A stretch of 64,000 nt of DNA from Halobacillus kuroshimensis DSM 18393 (lineage in GTDB: Bacteria > Bacillota > Bacilli > Bacillales > Halobacillaceae): NCBI RefSeq assembly GCF_000425705.1, contig NZ_AUDY01000008.1, forward strand, positions 620,001 to 684,000. The letters run 5' to 3'. Shown here one piece after another: positions 57,331 to 64,000 of the stretch. Position numbers and translations under genes: made by a program. Positions within the stretch are counted from its first letter, which is position 1. Every line of letters starts with the position of its first letter. The notes beneath the pieces are model-generated. The model saw nothing but the letters and a program-made list of their open reading frames with translations, was not told where the DNA came from and made no database searches.

Positions 57331-58650
57331 ATGAGTTTTTTCAAAAAGCTGAAAGATAAATTTGTGAAAGAGCAGGATGCTGAGGAGGAAAACAAGGATC
57401 AACACCCTTCTGATCCTGCAGAAGGCGACAGTTCTGTTTCTTCAGATTCTGCAGATGAGGAGTCTTCTCCTGAAGTTTCTACTTCCGTCCCAGAAAAAGA
57501 GGAACCGCACGTGAACAAGGAGCCTGCAGGGAGAGGGAGCGTTGATTCTCATGCTACCGGAACGGAAGAGGATGCCGATCCAGATGTACCCGGGACAGAA
57601 GAGGAAGAAGGTAGTGTCGGACCTGAAGCCGGAAATCCTGTGGAGGACGACGAGGGCGAACGTCCATCCGGGGCTGTAGAGGAAGAGGACGAGAAAGAAA
57701 CGATCGCTTCCAAGTTTAAAAAAGGACTGGCCAAAACGAGGAATTCCTTCTCAAGTAAAATCAATGACCTTGTGGCCCGCTACCGTACTGTAGATGAAGA
57801 CTTCTTTGAAGAATTGGAGGAAGTGCTGATTTCTGCTGACGTTGGAGTAACCACCGTCATGGAAATGATTGAAGAACTTGAGATGGAAGTGAAACGCCGG
57901 AATGTCCAGGATCCACAGAAGGTCAAGGAAATCATTTCTGAAAAACTGGTGGACATTTATTATGGAGACGACGATGCAGGAGAAGTGGAAGGCCTGACGG
58001 AAAATCCGGATGGTCTGACCGTGTACCTGTTTGTCGGAGTCAACGGTGTCGGAAAAACGACAACCATCGGGAAGCTGGCCCACCGCTTGAAATCCGAAGG
58101 AAAAAAAGTCACGCTGGCTGCCGGAGATACGTTCAGAGCCGGTGCTATTGAACAGTTGGAAGAGTGGGGGAGCCGCGTAGGAGTCAACGTCACGAAGCAT
58201 TCAGAGGGCAGTGATCCGGCTGCCGTGGTTTATGACGGCATAAAAGCGGCTGAATCCCGCGGCGCGGATGTGCTGATTTGTGATACGGCAGGCCGCCTGC
58301 AGAATAAAGTCAATCTCATGAATGAGCTTTCCAAGGTGAAGCGGGTCATTGAACGTGAAATCCCTGGTGCTCCTCACGAGGTTCTGCTCGTACTGGATGC
58401 AACAACCGGTCAAAATGCCATGAGCCAGGCGAAAACTTTCGCAGAGGTAACAGACGTATCCGGGATTGTATTGTCGAAGCTTGACGGAACGGCTAAAGGC
58501 GGGATCGTCCTTGCCATCCGGAATGAATTGGAAATCCCGGTCAAGCTGGTCGGGCTTGGTGAAAAAGTGACCGATCTCGAAACGTTTGATGCCCACGCCT
58601 TTGTCTATGGGCTGTTTGCTGACATGATAGAGGAGTACGAAGAGGATTAA
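57331..58650 (+). CDS. ftsY: Signal recognition particle receptor FtsY
   Basis: SRP receptor GTPase targeting nascent membrane proteins. 439 aa, much longer than the roughly 330 aa of B. subtilis FtsY because of an acidic, Ser/Glu/Asp/Pro-rich N-terminal segment (about residues 13-128). The NG domain follows: P-loop GVNGVGKTTTIGKLA near 236, DTAGR, TKLDG-like SKLDGTAKGG, and GLGEKVTDLETF. ATG 57331 has AAAGGAAG before it. The core begins FFKKLKDKFVKEQD, the amphipathic membrane-binding start. Confidence 0.95.
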   Translation: MSFFKKLKDKFVKEQDAEEENKDQHPSDPAEGDSSVSSDSADEESSPEVSTSVPEKEEPHVNKEPAGRGSVDSHATGTEEDADPDVPGTEEEEGSVGPEAGNPVEDDEGERPSGAVEEEDEKETIASKFKKGLAKTRNSFSSKINDLVARYRTVDEDFFEELEEVLISADVGVTTVMEMIEELEMEVKRRNVQDPQKVKEIISEKLVDIYYGDDDAGEVEGLTENPDGLTVYLFVGVNGVGKTTTIGKLAHRLKSEGKKVTLAAGDTFRAGAIEQLEEWGSRVGVNVTKHSEGSDPAAVVYDGIKAAESRGADVLICDTAGRLQNKVNLMNELSKVKRVIEREIPGAPHEVLLVLDATTGQNAMSQAKTFAEVTDVSGIVLSKLDGTAKGGIVLAIRNELEIPVKLVGLGEKVTDLETFDAHAFVYGLFADMIEEYEED

Positions 58651-58668
58651 GAAAATACGCTGTAAACC

Positions 58669-58698
58669 TTGACACACATGGACCCGCTCCGTTAATAT
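58669..58698 (+). promoter_or_regulatory. Predicted sigma-A promoter of ylxM-ffh
   Basis: TTGACA (58669-58674), an 18-base spacer and TAATAT (58693-58698), about 42 bases before the ylxM start. Confidence 0.7.
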
Positions 58699-58740
58699 TT
58701 ATGTGTAAAGGTATTTCACTTAACAAGGAGTGCTACAAGC

Positions 58741-59070
58741 GTGCTTGAAAAGACGACAAGAATCAATTACCTATTCGATTTTTACCAATCGCTGCTGACT
58801 CCTAAACAGAGAAATTACATGGAGTTGTATTATCTGGAAGATTATTCTCTTGGTGAAATATCCGAGACCTTTGAAGTATCCCGTCAAGCGGTGTATGATA
58901 ATATCCGCCGGACGGAAACCATGCTTGAAGAATATGAAAAAAAGCTTCATTTATATGAGAAATTCCAAAAACGCCAGCAGGTAATGGCGGAAATGGAAGC
59001 TGCTGTTGATAAAAAGGAGCTTCCAGAGCACACGGCCGTCTGGCTTGATCAATTACAAGAATTAGAATAG
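58741..59070 (+). CDS. ylxM: YlxM (UPF0122) helix-turn-helix protein, SRP-associated
   Basis: 109 aa. A sigma-70 region-4-like helix-turn-helix: [37 protein letters not shown] near residues 20-56, followed by a C-terminal helix. In streptococci YlxM binds SRP and modulates its GTPase; a similar role is likely here, being 13 bases before ffh. GTG 58741 follows AAGGAGTG. Confidence 0.92.
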   Translation: MLEKTTRINYLFDFYQSLLTPKQRNYMELYYLEDYSLGEISETFEVSRQAVYDNIRRTETMLEEYEKKLHLYEKFQKRQQVMAEMEAAVDKKELPEHTAVWLDQLQELE

Positions 59071-59083
59071 GAGGGTTTCTTCG

Positions 59084-60424
59084 ATGGCATTTGAAGGTTT
59101 ATCCGACCGTTTGCAGGAAACGATTAAAAAAATCAAAGGCAAAGGGAAGGTAACCGAACAAGACGTAAAAGAGATGACGCGGGAAGTCCGTCTCGCCCTC
59201 CTCGAGGCCGATGTTAACTTCAAAGTAGTGAAGGATTTCGTCAAACGTATTCGTGAACGGGCTGTCGGCCAGGAAGTTATGGAAAGTCTGACTCCGGGCC
59301 AGCAGGTCATTAAAGTCGTTCAAGAAGAGCTGACCGAGCTCATGGGCGGCAATGAAAGTAAAATTGCCGTAGCCAAGCGTCCTCCAACCGTCATTATGAT
59401 GGTTGGTCTTCAGGGTGCCGGTAAAACAACGACCACGGGAAAACTGGCAAACCTTCTTCGTAAGAGTTACAACCGTAACCCGATGCTGGTTGCTGCTGAC
59501 GTCTATCGTCCGGCCGCCATCCAGCAGCTGGAAACGCTCGGGAAGCAGCTGGGCATGCCGGTTCACGCTGAAGGGACAGAGGCAGACCCTGTGGACATTG
59601 CGCGCAATGCGGTTGCCAAAGCGAAAGAGGAACATCACGACTATGTTCTTATCGATACTGCCGGCCGCCTTCATATTGACGGAGATCTTATGGGGGAACT
59701 GCAGCAGATCAAGGATGCTGTCAACCCGGATGAAATTTTCCTTGTCGTCGACTCCATGACCGGACAGGATGCCGTCAACGTAGCGGAAAGCTTTGATGAA
59801 CAGCTGGATGTCAGCGGCGTTCTTTTGACGAAGCTTGATGGCGACACCCGTGGTGGTGCGGCACTGTCCATCAAGGCCGTCACTGGAAAACCGATTAAAT
59901 TTGCCGGTATGGGAGAAAAGCTGGATCAGCTTGAAGTTTTCCACCCCGAGCGTATGGCCTCCCGTATCCTTGGTATGGGAGACGTGCTCACTCTTATTGA
60001 AAAGGCTCAGACACAGGTCGACGAAAAACAGGCCAAAGAGCTGGAATCAAAAATGAGGAATGCTTCTTTCACGTTTGAGGATTTCCTTGAGCAGATGGAG
60101 CAGGTGAAGAACATGGGGCCGCTCGATGAGATCTTGAATATGATCCCCGGAGCCAACAAGATGAAAGGACTGCAGAATGTCTCCTTTGACGATAAACAGA
60201 TTGTCCATGTGGAAGCAATTATTCAGTCTATGACCAAGCATGAGCGTCAGGATCCGTCATTAATGAATGCCGGCCGTAAAAAACGGATTGCCAAAGGTTC
60301 AGGTACGTCTGTTTCAGAAGTCAACCGTCTTTTGAAACAGTTTGAAGAAATGAAGAAAATGATGAAGCAGATGAGCAATACCAAAGGGAAAAAAGGCCGC
60401 GGAATGAAATTTCCGTTTATGTAA
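59084..60424 (+). CDS. ffh: Signal recognition particle protein Ffh (SRP54)
   Basis: Binds signal sequences and 4.5S/scRNA, delivers ribosomes to FtsY. 446 aa: N domain, G domain with GLQGAGKTTTTGKLAN near residues 107-122 and DTAGRLH, TKLDGDTRGGAAL, then the methionine-rich M domain (about 300-446) ending in GKKGRGMKFPFM. AGGAGGG before ATG 59084. Confidence 0.97.
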   Translation: MAFEGLSDRLQETIKKIKGKGKVTEQDVKEMTREVRLALLEADVNFKVVKDFVKRIRERAVGQEVMESLTPGQQVIKVVQEELTELMGGNESKIAVAKRPPTVIMMVGLQGAGKTTTTGKLANLLRKSYNRNPMLVAADVYRPAAIQQLETLGKQLGMPVHAEGTEADPVDIARNAVAKAKEEHHDYVLIDTAGRLHIDGDLMGELQQIKDAVNPDEIFLVVDSMTGQDAVNVAESFDEQLDVSGVLLTKLDGDTRGGAALSIKAVTGKPIKFAGMGEKLDQLEVFHPERMASRILGMGDVLTLIEKAQTQVDEKQAKELESKMRNASFTFEDFLEQMEQVKNMGPLDEILNMIPGANKMKGLQNVSFDDKQIVHVEAIIQSMTKHERQDPSLMNAGRKKRIAKGSGTSVSEVNRLLKQFEEMKKMMKQMSNTKGKKGRGMKFPFM

Positions 60425-60435
60425 TGGAAAAAACC

Positions 60436-60464
60436 TTTACACACCCTTGAAGTTCTGCTAAAAT
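60436..60464 (+). promoter_or_regulatory. Predicted sigma-A promoter of rpsP
   Basis: TTTACA (60436-60441), a 17-base spacer and TAAAAT (60459-60464). Confidence 0.6.
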
Positions 60465-60514
60465 CTAATTCTGTGTGAAACAATTAATTAAAGAAATTTT
60501 GGAGGTTGTTAAAT

Positions 60515-60784
60515 ATGGCAGTAAAAATTCGCCTAAAACGTATGGGATCCAAGCGTAACCCATTTTATCGTGTAGTAGTTGCAGATTCCCGCTCTCCTCG
60601 TGATGGCCGCATCATCGAGCAGATTGGAACATATAACCCGGTTGTAAACCCAGTTGAGGTTAAAATCGACGCTGAAAAAGCGATCGACTGGATGTCCAAC
60701 GGTGCCAAGCCGAGCGATACAGTCCGTAACCTATTCTCTAACGAAGGCATCATGAAGCAGTTCCACGATAAGAAAAACCAATAA
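60515..60784 (+). CDS. rpsP: 30S ribosomal protein S16
   Basis: 89 aa with [31 protein letters not shown] and the conserved IGTYNP. ATG 60515 is preferred over the frame's TTG 60506, as GGAGG at 60501 gives correct spacing. First gene of the rpsP-khpA-ylqD-rimM-trmD-rplS order. Confidence 0.97.
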   Translation: MAVKIRLKRMGSKRNPFYRVVVADSRSPRDGRIIEQIGTYNPVVNPVEVKIDAEKAIDWMSNGAKPSDTVRNLFSNEGIMKQFHDKKNQ

Positions 60785-60802
60785 TAAAATAGTGGTGATA
60801 TC

Positions 60803-61030
60803 ATGAAAGCCTTAATCGAAACGATCGTCACTCCGCTTGTCGATCATCCTGATGACATCAAGGTGGATGTGAAAGAAGAAGAGCACAAAATGGTGTATCA
60901 TCTTTCCGTCCATCCGGATGATGTCGGTAAGGTGATCGGAAAAAACGGGCGGATAGCGAAAGCGATTCGAACTGTCGTGTATGCGGCAGGCTCTGATTCT
61001 GATAAAAGAATCTATTTGGATATCATGTAA
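60803..61030 (+). CDS. khpA: KH-domain RNA-binding protein KhpA (YlqC)
   Basis: 75-residue single KH domain with the GKVIGKNGRIAKAIRTVV loop (near residues 48-65, GxxG = GKNG). KhpA pairs with KhpB (Jag) in Firmicutes and affects cell division or mRNA stability. GTGGTGATATC upstream of ATG 60803. Followed by a hairpin terminator. Confidence 0.92.
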   Translation: MKALIETIVTPLVDHPDDIKVDVKEEEHKMVYHLSVHPDDVGKVIGKNGRIAKAIRTVVYAAGSDSDKRIYLDIM

Positions 61031-61031
61031 G

Positions 61032-61062
61032 AAGGGAGAGGGAGAACCTTTCCCTTTTTTAC
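61032..61062 (+). terminator. Terminator after khpA
   Basis: AAGGGAGAGG pairs with CCTTTCCCTT (one mismatch), followed by T's; it probably causes partial termination ahead of ylqD. Confidence 0.65.
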
Positions 61063-61096
61063 TATGTAATCTTTAGGATAGGGAGGCGGTCAGTGC

Positions 61097-61483
61097 ATGC
61101 AGATCATCAGAAAAGTACCTGTCAAACAAGTCCTGACAGATTCCAGCCGGGCCCAGCTTAAAGAAAGGTTCAACCAGAGGGAGCGCCAGCTTGATGAAGA
61201 ATGCCGGCAGCTTGCTTTTGAACAGAAGAAACTGGAGCGCAAACCCGGTGTATCCAAACAGGAAGTGGAGCGGAGGTTTTCCCGTGAGATCGGCCGCCGG
61301 AAAGATCAGCTCAGGTGGGTGGAATATCAGCGTAAACAGCTTGATATCCTTCCAGATGGAAGCGAGCTGGAAACGGACGAAGTCGACACCCTTGTCACGA
61401 TCGAGGAAGGTGACGTGTGGCAAGACATTGTCCAGGACCGCCAGATCATCATTAAAGATGGAAAAGTCATACGAGCGAGGTAA
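61097..61483 (+). CDS. ylqD: YlqD family protein, function unknown
   Basis: 128 aa. MQIIRKVPVKQVLTDSSRAQLKERF then a charged helical segment (about residues 25-65, likely coiled coil) and a C-terminal beta-like region with VDTLVTIEEGDVWQD and IIIKDGKVIRAR. Its conserved position between khpA and rimM suggests a link to ribosome assembly, not shown. GGGAGG precedes ATG 61097. Confidence 0.85.
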   Translation: MQIIRKVPVKQVLTDSSRAQLKERFNQRERQLDEECRQLAFEQKKLERKPGVSKQEVERRFSREIGRRKDQLRWVEYQRKQLDILPDGSELETDEVDTLVTIEEGDVWQDIVQDRQIIIKDGKVIRAR

Positions 61484-61487
61484 TAAC

Positions 61488-62003
61488 ATGGATAGACAAA
61501 TGTTTAATGTCGGAAAAATTATTAATACACATGGCATCAAAGGAGAAGTCAAAGTTCATCGAATCACGGATTTTGAAGAGCGCTTCCAGCCCGGGCAGCT
61601 TTTGTATTGGGTAAATGATAAACAGGAAACAAAGACCTTGGTCGTGCGCAGTCACCGGATCCATAAAGGATTCGATCTGATCAGCTTTGAGGGTCTTCCA
61701 TCCATTAATGATGTGGAACCATTGAAGAACGTGACCTTGATGGTTTCAGAAGAGGAACAGGAAGAACTCGGAGATCATGAATTTTATTTTCATGAGATTA
61801 TCGGATGTACCGTCTACCTTGAATCAGGGGAAGAACTAGGGGTTATTAAAGAAATTCTGACACCGGGGGCCAACGACGTATGGGTCGTTAAGCGCCGGGG
61901 AAGCAAAGATCTGTTGATTCCTTATATCGAACCGGTTGTGAAGAAGGTAAATCCAACGGAAAAAACGATCATCATCGATCCAATAGAAGGGCTGCTGGAC
62001 TGA
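61488..62003 (+). CDS. rimM: Ribosome maturation factor RimM
   Basis: Assists 30S head assembly by binding S19. 171 aa: RimM-N beta-barrel ([18 protein letters not shown] at residues 5-22) and a PRC-barrel (about 95-171, [18 protein letters not shown]). A longer open frame reaches 61191 across ylqD, but ATG 61488 gives the family N terminus. Stops 1 base before trmD. Confidence 0.95.
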   Translation: MDRQMFNVGKIINTHGIKGEVKVHRITDFEERFQPGQLLYWVNDKQETKTLVVRSHRIHKGFDLISFEGLPSINDVEPLKNVTLMVSEEEQEELGDHEFYFHEIIGCTVYLESGEELGVIKEILTPGANDVWVVKRRGSKDLLIPYIEPVVKKVNPTEKTIIIDPIEGLLD

Positions 62004-62004
62004 C

Positions 62005-62733
62005 ATGCATATGGATATATTAACGCTGTTTCCAGAAATGTTCGAAGGTGTCCTACAGAATTCCATTATGAAGCGGGCTCGTGAGCAGCAGGCTTTTTCA
62101 TATGAGTATGTGAATTTCCGTGATTACACAACAAGTAAGCATAATAAGGTGGATGACTATCCTTACGGGGGTGGAGCTGGTCTTGTACTCTCCCCGCAGC
62201 CAATTTTCGACAGCATTGAGGCCATCCGGGAAAAATCGGAAAAGCCTCCACGTGTCGTCCTGCTTTGTCCGCAGGGGGAACCTTATTCCCAACAGAAGGC
62301 GGAAGAGCTTTCTGAGGAAGACCATCTTGTATTTATCTGCGGCCATTATGAAGGATATGATGAGCGCATCCGCCAAGAGCTTGTGACCGATGAGATTTCC
62401 ATCGGAGACTACGTGCTCACTGGTGGTGAACTCGGAGCAATGGTGGTCATTGATTCCGTCGTCCGTCTGCTTCCCGGGGTGCTCGGAAATGAACAGTCGG
62501 CTCCGATGGATTCCTTTTCCAACGGCCTCCTGGAGCATCCTCATTATACGCGGCCGGCCGATTTCCGGGGGATGAAGGTCCCTGATGTCCTTCTTTCGGG
62601 CAATCACGCTAAAATCGATGAATGGAGACACAAAGAGTCTCTGAAGCGTACGTATGAACGCAGGCCGGACCTTTTAGAGAAGAAAGAGCTGTCGGATCAG
62701 GAAAAAACATGGCTCGATGAGTGGAAAAATTAA
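62005..62733 (+). CDS. trmD: tRNA (guanine-37-N1)-methyltransferase
   Basis: SPOUT methyltransferase modifying G37 of tRNAs and preventing frameshifts. 242 aa with [14 protein letters not shown] at the N terminus, [12 protein letters not shown], the trefoil-knot segment [12 protein letters not shown] and [18 protein letters not shown] 62005 (ATG 62011 also in frame). Confidence 0.96.
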   Translation: MHMDILTLFPEMFEGVLQNSIMKRAREQQAFSYEYVNFRDYTTSKHNKVDDYPYGGGAGLVLSPQPIFDSIEAIREKSEKPPRVVLLCPQGEPYSQQKAEELSEEDHLVFICGHYEGYDERIRQELVTDEISIGDYVLTGGELGAMVVIDSVVRLLPGVLGNEQSAPMDSFSNGLLEHPHYTRPADFRGMKVPDVLLSGNHAKIDEWRHKESLKRTYERRPDLLEKKELSDQEKTWLDEWKN

Positions 62734-62743
62734 CAGCCGACGG

Positions 62744-62772
62744 TTGAAGTTTTTCTCCCCCTATGGTATATT
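62744..62772 (+). promoter_or_regulatory. Predicted sigma-A promoter of rplS
   Basis: TTGAAG (62744-62749), 17-base spacer and TATATT (62767-62772), upstream of the L19 leader. Confidence 0.6.
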
Positions 62773-62780
62773 AAATTTTG

Positions 62781-62845
62781 TGCTTAAACGATCGGTTTAA
62801 GTGGAAAACGATGTTCCGCTGCCTCTTAGAAGACAAGAGCATTAG
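62781..62845 (+). promoter_or_regulatory. Probable L19 ribosomal leader RNA
   Basis: A CTTAAAC/GTTTAAG hairpin and a CTCTT/AAGAG hairpin stand between the promoter and rplS, in the same place as the L19 leader known upstream of rplS in Bacillus. No rho-independent terminator is present. Autogenous control by L19 is expected from the known leader family. Confidence 0.6.
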
Positions 62846-62864
62846 TTAAAAAGGAGTGAAGATC

Positions 62865-63209
62865 ATGCAACAGTTGATTCATGACATTACAAAAGAACAG
62901 CTTCGTACAGATCACCCTGACTTCCGTCCTGGTGACACTGTCAAAGTACACGTGAAGGTTGTCGAGGGCACCCGTGAGCGTATCCAGGTATTCGAAGGTG
63001 TTGTTATTAAACGTCAGAACGGTGGAATCAGCGAAACATTCACAGTTCGTAAGATTACTTACGGTACAGGTGTTGAGCGTACATTCCCAGTTCATTCACC
63101 ACGTATTGCTAAAATCGAACGTTCCCGTCGTGGTAAAGTACGCCGTGCGAAACTTTACTATCTACGTAACCTTCGTGGTAAAGCAGCACGTATTAAAGAA
63201 ATTATCTAA
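62865..63209 (+). CDS. rplS: 50S ribosomal protein L19
   Basis: 114 aa. Typical segments [40 protein letters not shown] and [24 protein letters not shown] 62865 behind AAAGGAGTG. Last gene of the rpsP block, followed by a terminator. Confidence 0.97.
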   Translation: MQQLIHDITKEQLRTDHPDFRPGDTVKVHVKVVEGTRERIQVFEGVVIKRQNGGISETFTVRKITYGTGVERTFPVHSPRIAKIERSRRGKVRRAKLYYLRNLRGKAARIKEII

Positions 63210-63218
63210 ACCGGTGAA

Positions 63219-63251
63219 AAGGAGCTTGCGTATGCCAAGCTCCTTTTTTCT
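63219..63251 (+). terminator. Terminator after rplS
   Basis: AAAAGGAGCTTG pairs with CAAGCTCCTTTT and is followed by TT; loop of seven bases. Confidence 0.88.
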
Positions 63252-63325
63252 ACTTTATAATAAGTTCCAGCTGTTATACGATGAAAACAGCAAAGATGAA
63301 CGTCATAAGACAGGGAAGTGGGGAA

Positions 63326-63877
63326 ATGAAGCAACAGTGGTTGGACTGGGTCAAAGCATTTGCCATTGCTGCTGTTCTGGCAGTGATTGTACGGGTATTT
63401 ATTTTTGCACCTGTTGTCGTCGAAGGACCGTCTATGCTTACGACACTTCATAGTGGAGATCACCTCATTGTGAGTAAGCTGCATAAACGTCTGACTTCTC
63501 CTGATCGGTTTGATGTCGTCGTTTTTCATGCAACAGAACAGAAAGATTACATAAAACGGGTCATCGGTATCCCAGGGGATCACATCGCCTATGAAAATGA
63601 TCAGTTATATGTGAATGGCGAACGGGTGGAGGAGCCGTTTCTTGAAGAAAGAAAGGCGCAGCTTCCGGAAGACGGAAGATTGACCAGTGACTTCAGGATG
63701 GAGGAGGACATTCCAGGGGGTTTTGAGGAAGTGCCTGAAGGTCATGTCTTTGTCCTTGGGGATAATCGGGACAATTCAACAGACAGCCGTGTTCTCGGCA
63801 TGATTCCGGAAGAGCAGCTGGTTGGAGAAGCTGTGTTATCCTACTGGCCGCTGGACCGTATCCGTATCGTTAATTAG
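63326..63877 (+). CDS. lepB: Type I signal peptidase
   Basis: Removes signal peptides from exported proteins. 183 aa: N-terminal membrane anchor (about residues 8-30), catalytic Ser in VEGPSM (near 37), catalytic Lys in [11 protein letters not shown] (near 77), and [11 protein letters not shown] near 148-158. Prokaryotic S26 type like SipS/SipT. ATG 63326 follows AGGGAAGTGGGGA; an in-frame ATG at 63281 lacks a ribosome site. The gene is absent from this position in B. subtilis, but common between rplS and rbgA in related genera. Confidence 0.93.
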   Translation: MKQQWLDWVKAFAIAAVLAVIVRVFIFAPVVVEGPSMLTTLHSGDHLIVSKLHKRLTSPDRFDVVVFHATEQKDYIKRVIGIPGDHIAYENDQLYVNGERVEEPFLEERKAQLPEDGRLTSDFRMEEDIPGGFEEVPEGHVFVLGDNRDNSTDSRVLGMIPEEQLVGEAVLSYWPLDRIRIVN

Positions 63878-63887
63878 GAGGATTTAC

Positions 63888-64000
63888 ATGAGTATACAAT
63901 GGTTTCCCGGGCACATGGCAAAAGCGAAACGGGAAGTAGCAGAAAAATTAAAGCTCGTTGACTTTGTCATTGAACTTGTCGATGCCCGAGCACCTTTATC
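63888..64000 (+). CDS. rbgA: Ribosome biogenesis GTPase RbgA (5' part, cut by window end)
   Basis: Circularly permuted GTPase for 50S assembly (YlqF). Only about 37 residues are in the window: [20 protein letters not shown] and then [10 protein letters not shown], which is the diagnostic N terminus and the G5-like start. AGGAGG precedes ATG 63888. Remaining sequence lies outside. Confidence 0.93.
   Translation, partial: MSIQWFPGHMAKAKREVAEKLKLVDFVIELVDARAPL

Noticed and set aside
59099-59944. 281-codon minus-strand frame within ffh
   Set aside because: The plus strand encodes conserved SRP54 across the whole span; antisense frame has no support.
61191-62003. 270-codon frame suggesting a YlqD-RimM fusion
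   Set aside because: The first 99 codons are the +1 shadow of ylqD; RimM begins at ATG 61488 with its normal N terminus.

Overview
The window is a contiguous piece of core chromosome from a low-GC Gram-positive, spore-forming member of the Bacillaceae. Gene content and order follow the Bacillus subtilis region from the pyr operon to rbgA: pyrP-B-C-AA-AB-K-D-F-E, rqcH (yloA), yloC, remA, gmk, rpoZ, coaBC, priA, fmt, rsmB, prpC, prkC, rsgA, rpe, thiN, spoVM, rpmB, yloU, fakA (yloV), sdaAB-sdaAA, recG, fapR-plsX-fabD-fabG-acpP, rnc, smc, ftsY, ylxM, ffh, rpsP, khpA (ylqC), ylqD, rimM, trmD, rplS, rbgA. SpoVM, SAM-I riboswitches, PyrR attenuation and a FapR operator fit Bacillaceae. A very acidic FtsY extension hints at a halotolerant genus of the Halobacillus type, but this is inference.

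Layout. 1-11056: pyrimidine operon, with a PyrR-type attenuator between pyrP and pyrB and the terminator half of another before pyrP. 11121-13713: a small membrane protein and a FUSC-type membrane protein, where B. subtilis carries its cysH operon. 13749-15734 (minus strand): rqcH followed by a previously unlisted 39-codon basic ORF and a terminator. 15870-29239: the yloC-to-spoVM block (nucleotide, translation, CoA, replication restart and Ser/Thr kinase-phosphatase genes). 29405-31892: rpmB (minus), yloU and fakA.

32135-43637 is the accessory part. Two divergent SAM-I riboswitches control a TauE/SafE carrier (minus) and a nine-gene sulfate assimilation and siroheme operon (cysH-sat-cysC-sumT-sirB-sirC-hemD-like-cysJ-cysI). 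An Hsp20 gene and a small Cys-Cys protein follow. 43697-44965 is an AzgA-type purine permease. 45194-64000 returns to the conserved order: serine dehydratase, recG, the fatty acid/phospholipid cluster under FapR, rnc-smc-ftsY, the SRP genes, and the rpsP-to-rplS translation block, then a signal peptidase and the start of rbgA, cut by the window end.

Departures from the B. subtilis order are the main points of interest: def is absent between priA and fmt, rlmN is absent between rsmB and prpC, and yloB is absent after rqcH. The cysH operon has moved, lacks cysP, and has gained hemD-like and cysJI genes. A yfkK-type (DUF1128) gene lies inverted between rnc and smc. Non-coding candidates are a strongly folded segment between spoVM and rpmB, a hairpin covering the ribosome binding site of hsp20, and short ORFs near 13.9 and 32.0 kb. 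No tRNA, rRNA, insertion sequence, prophage or CRISPR array was seen. The one stretch over 300 bases without a gene (33044-33643) is filled by the two riboswitches.
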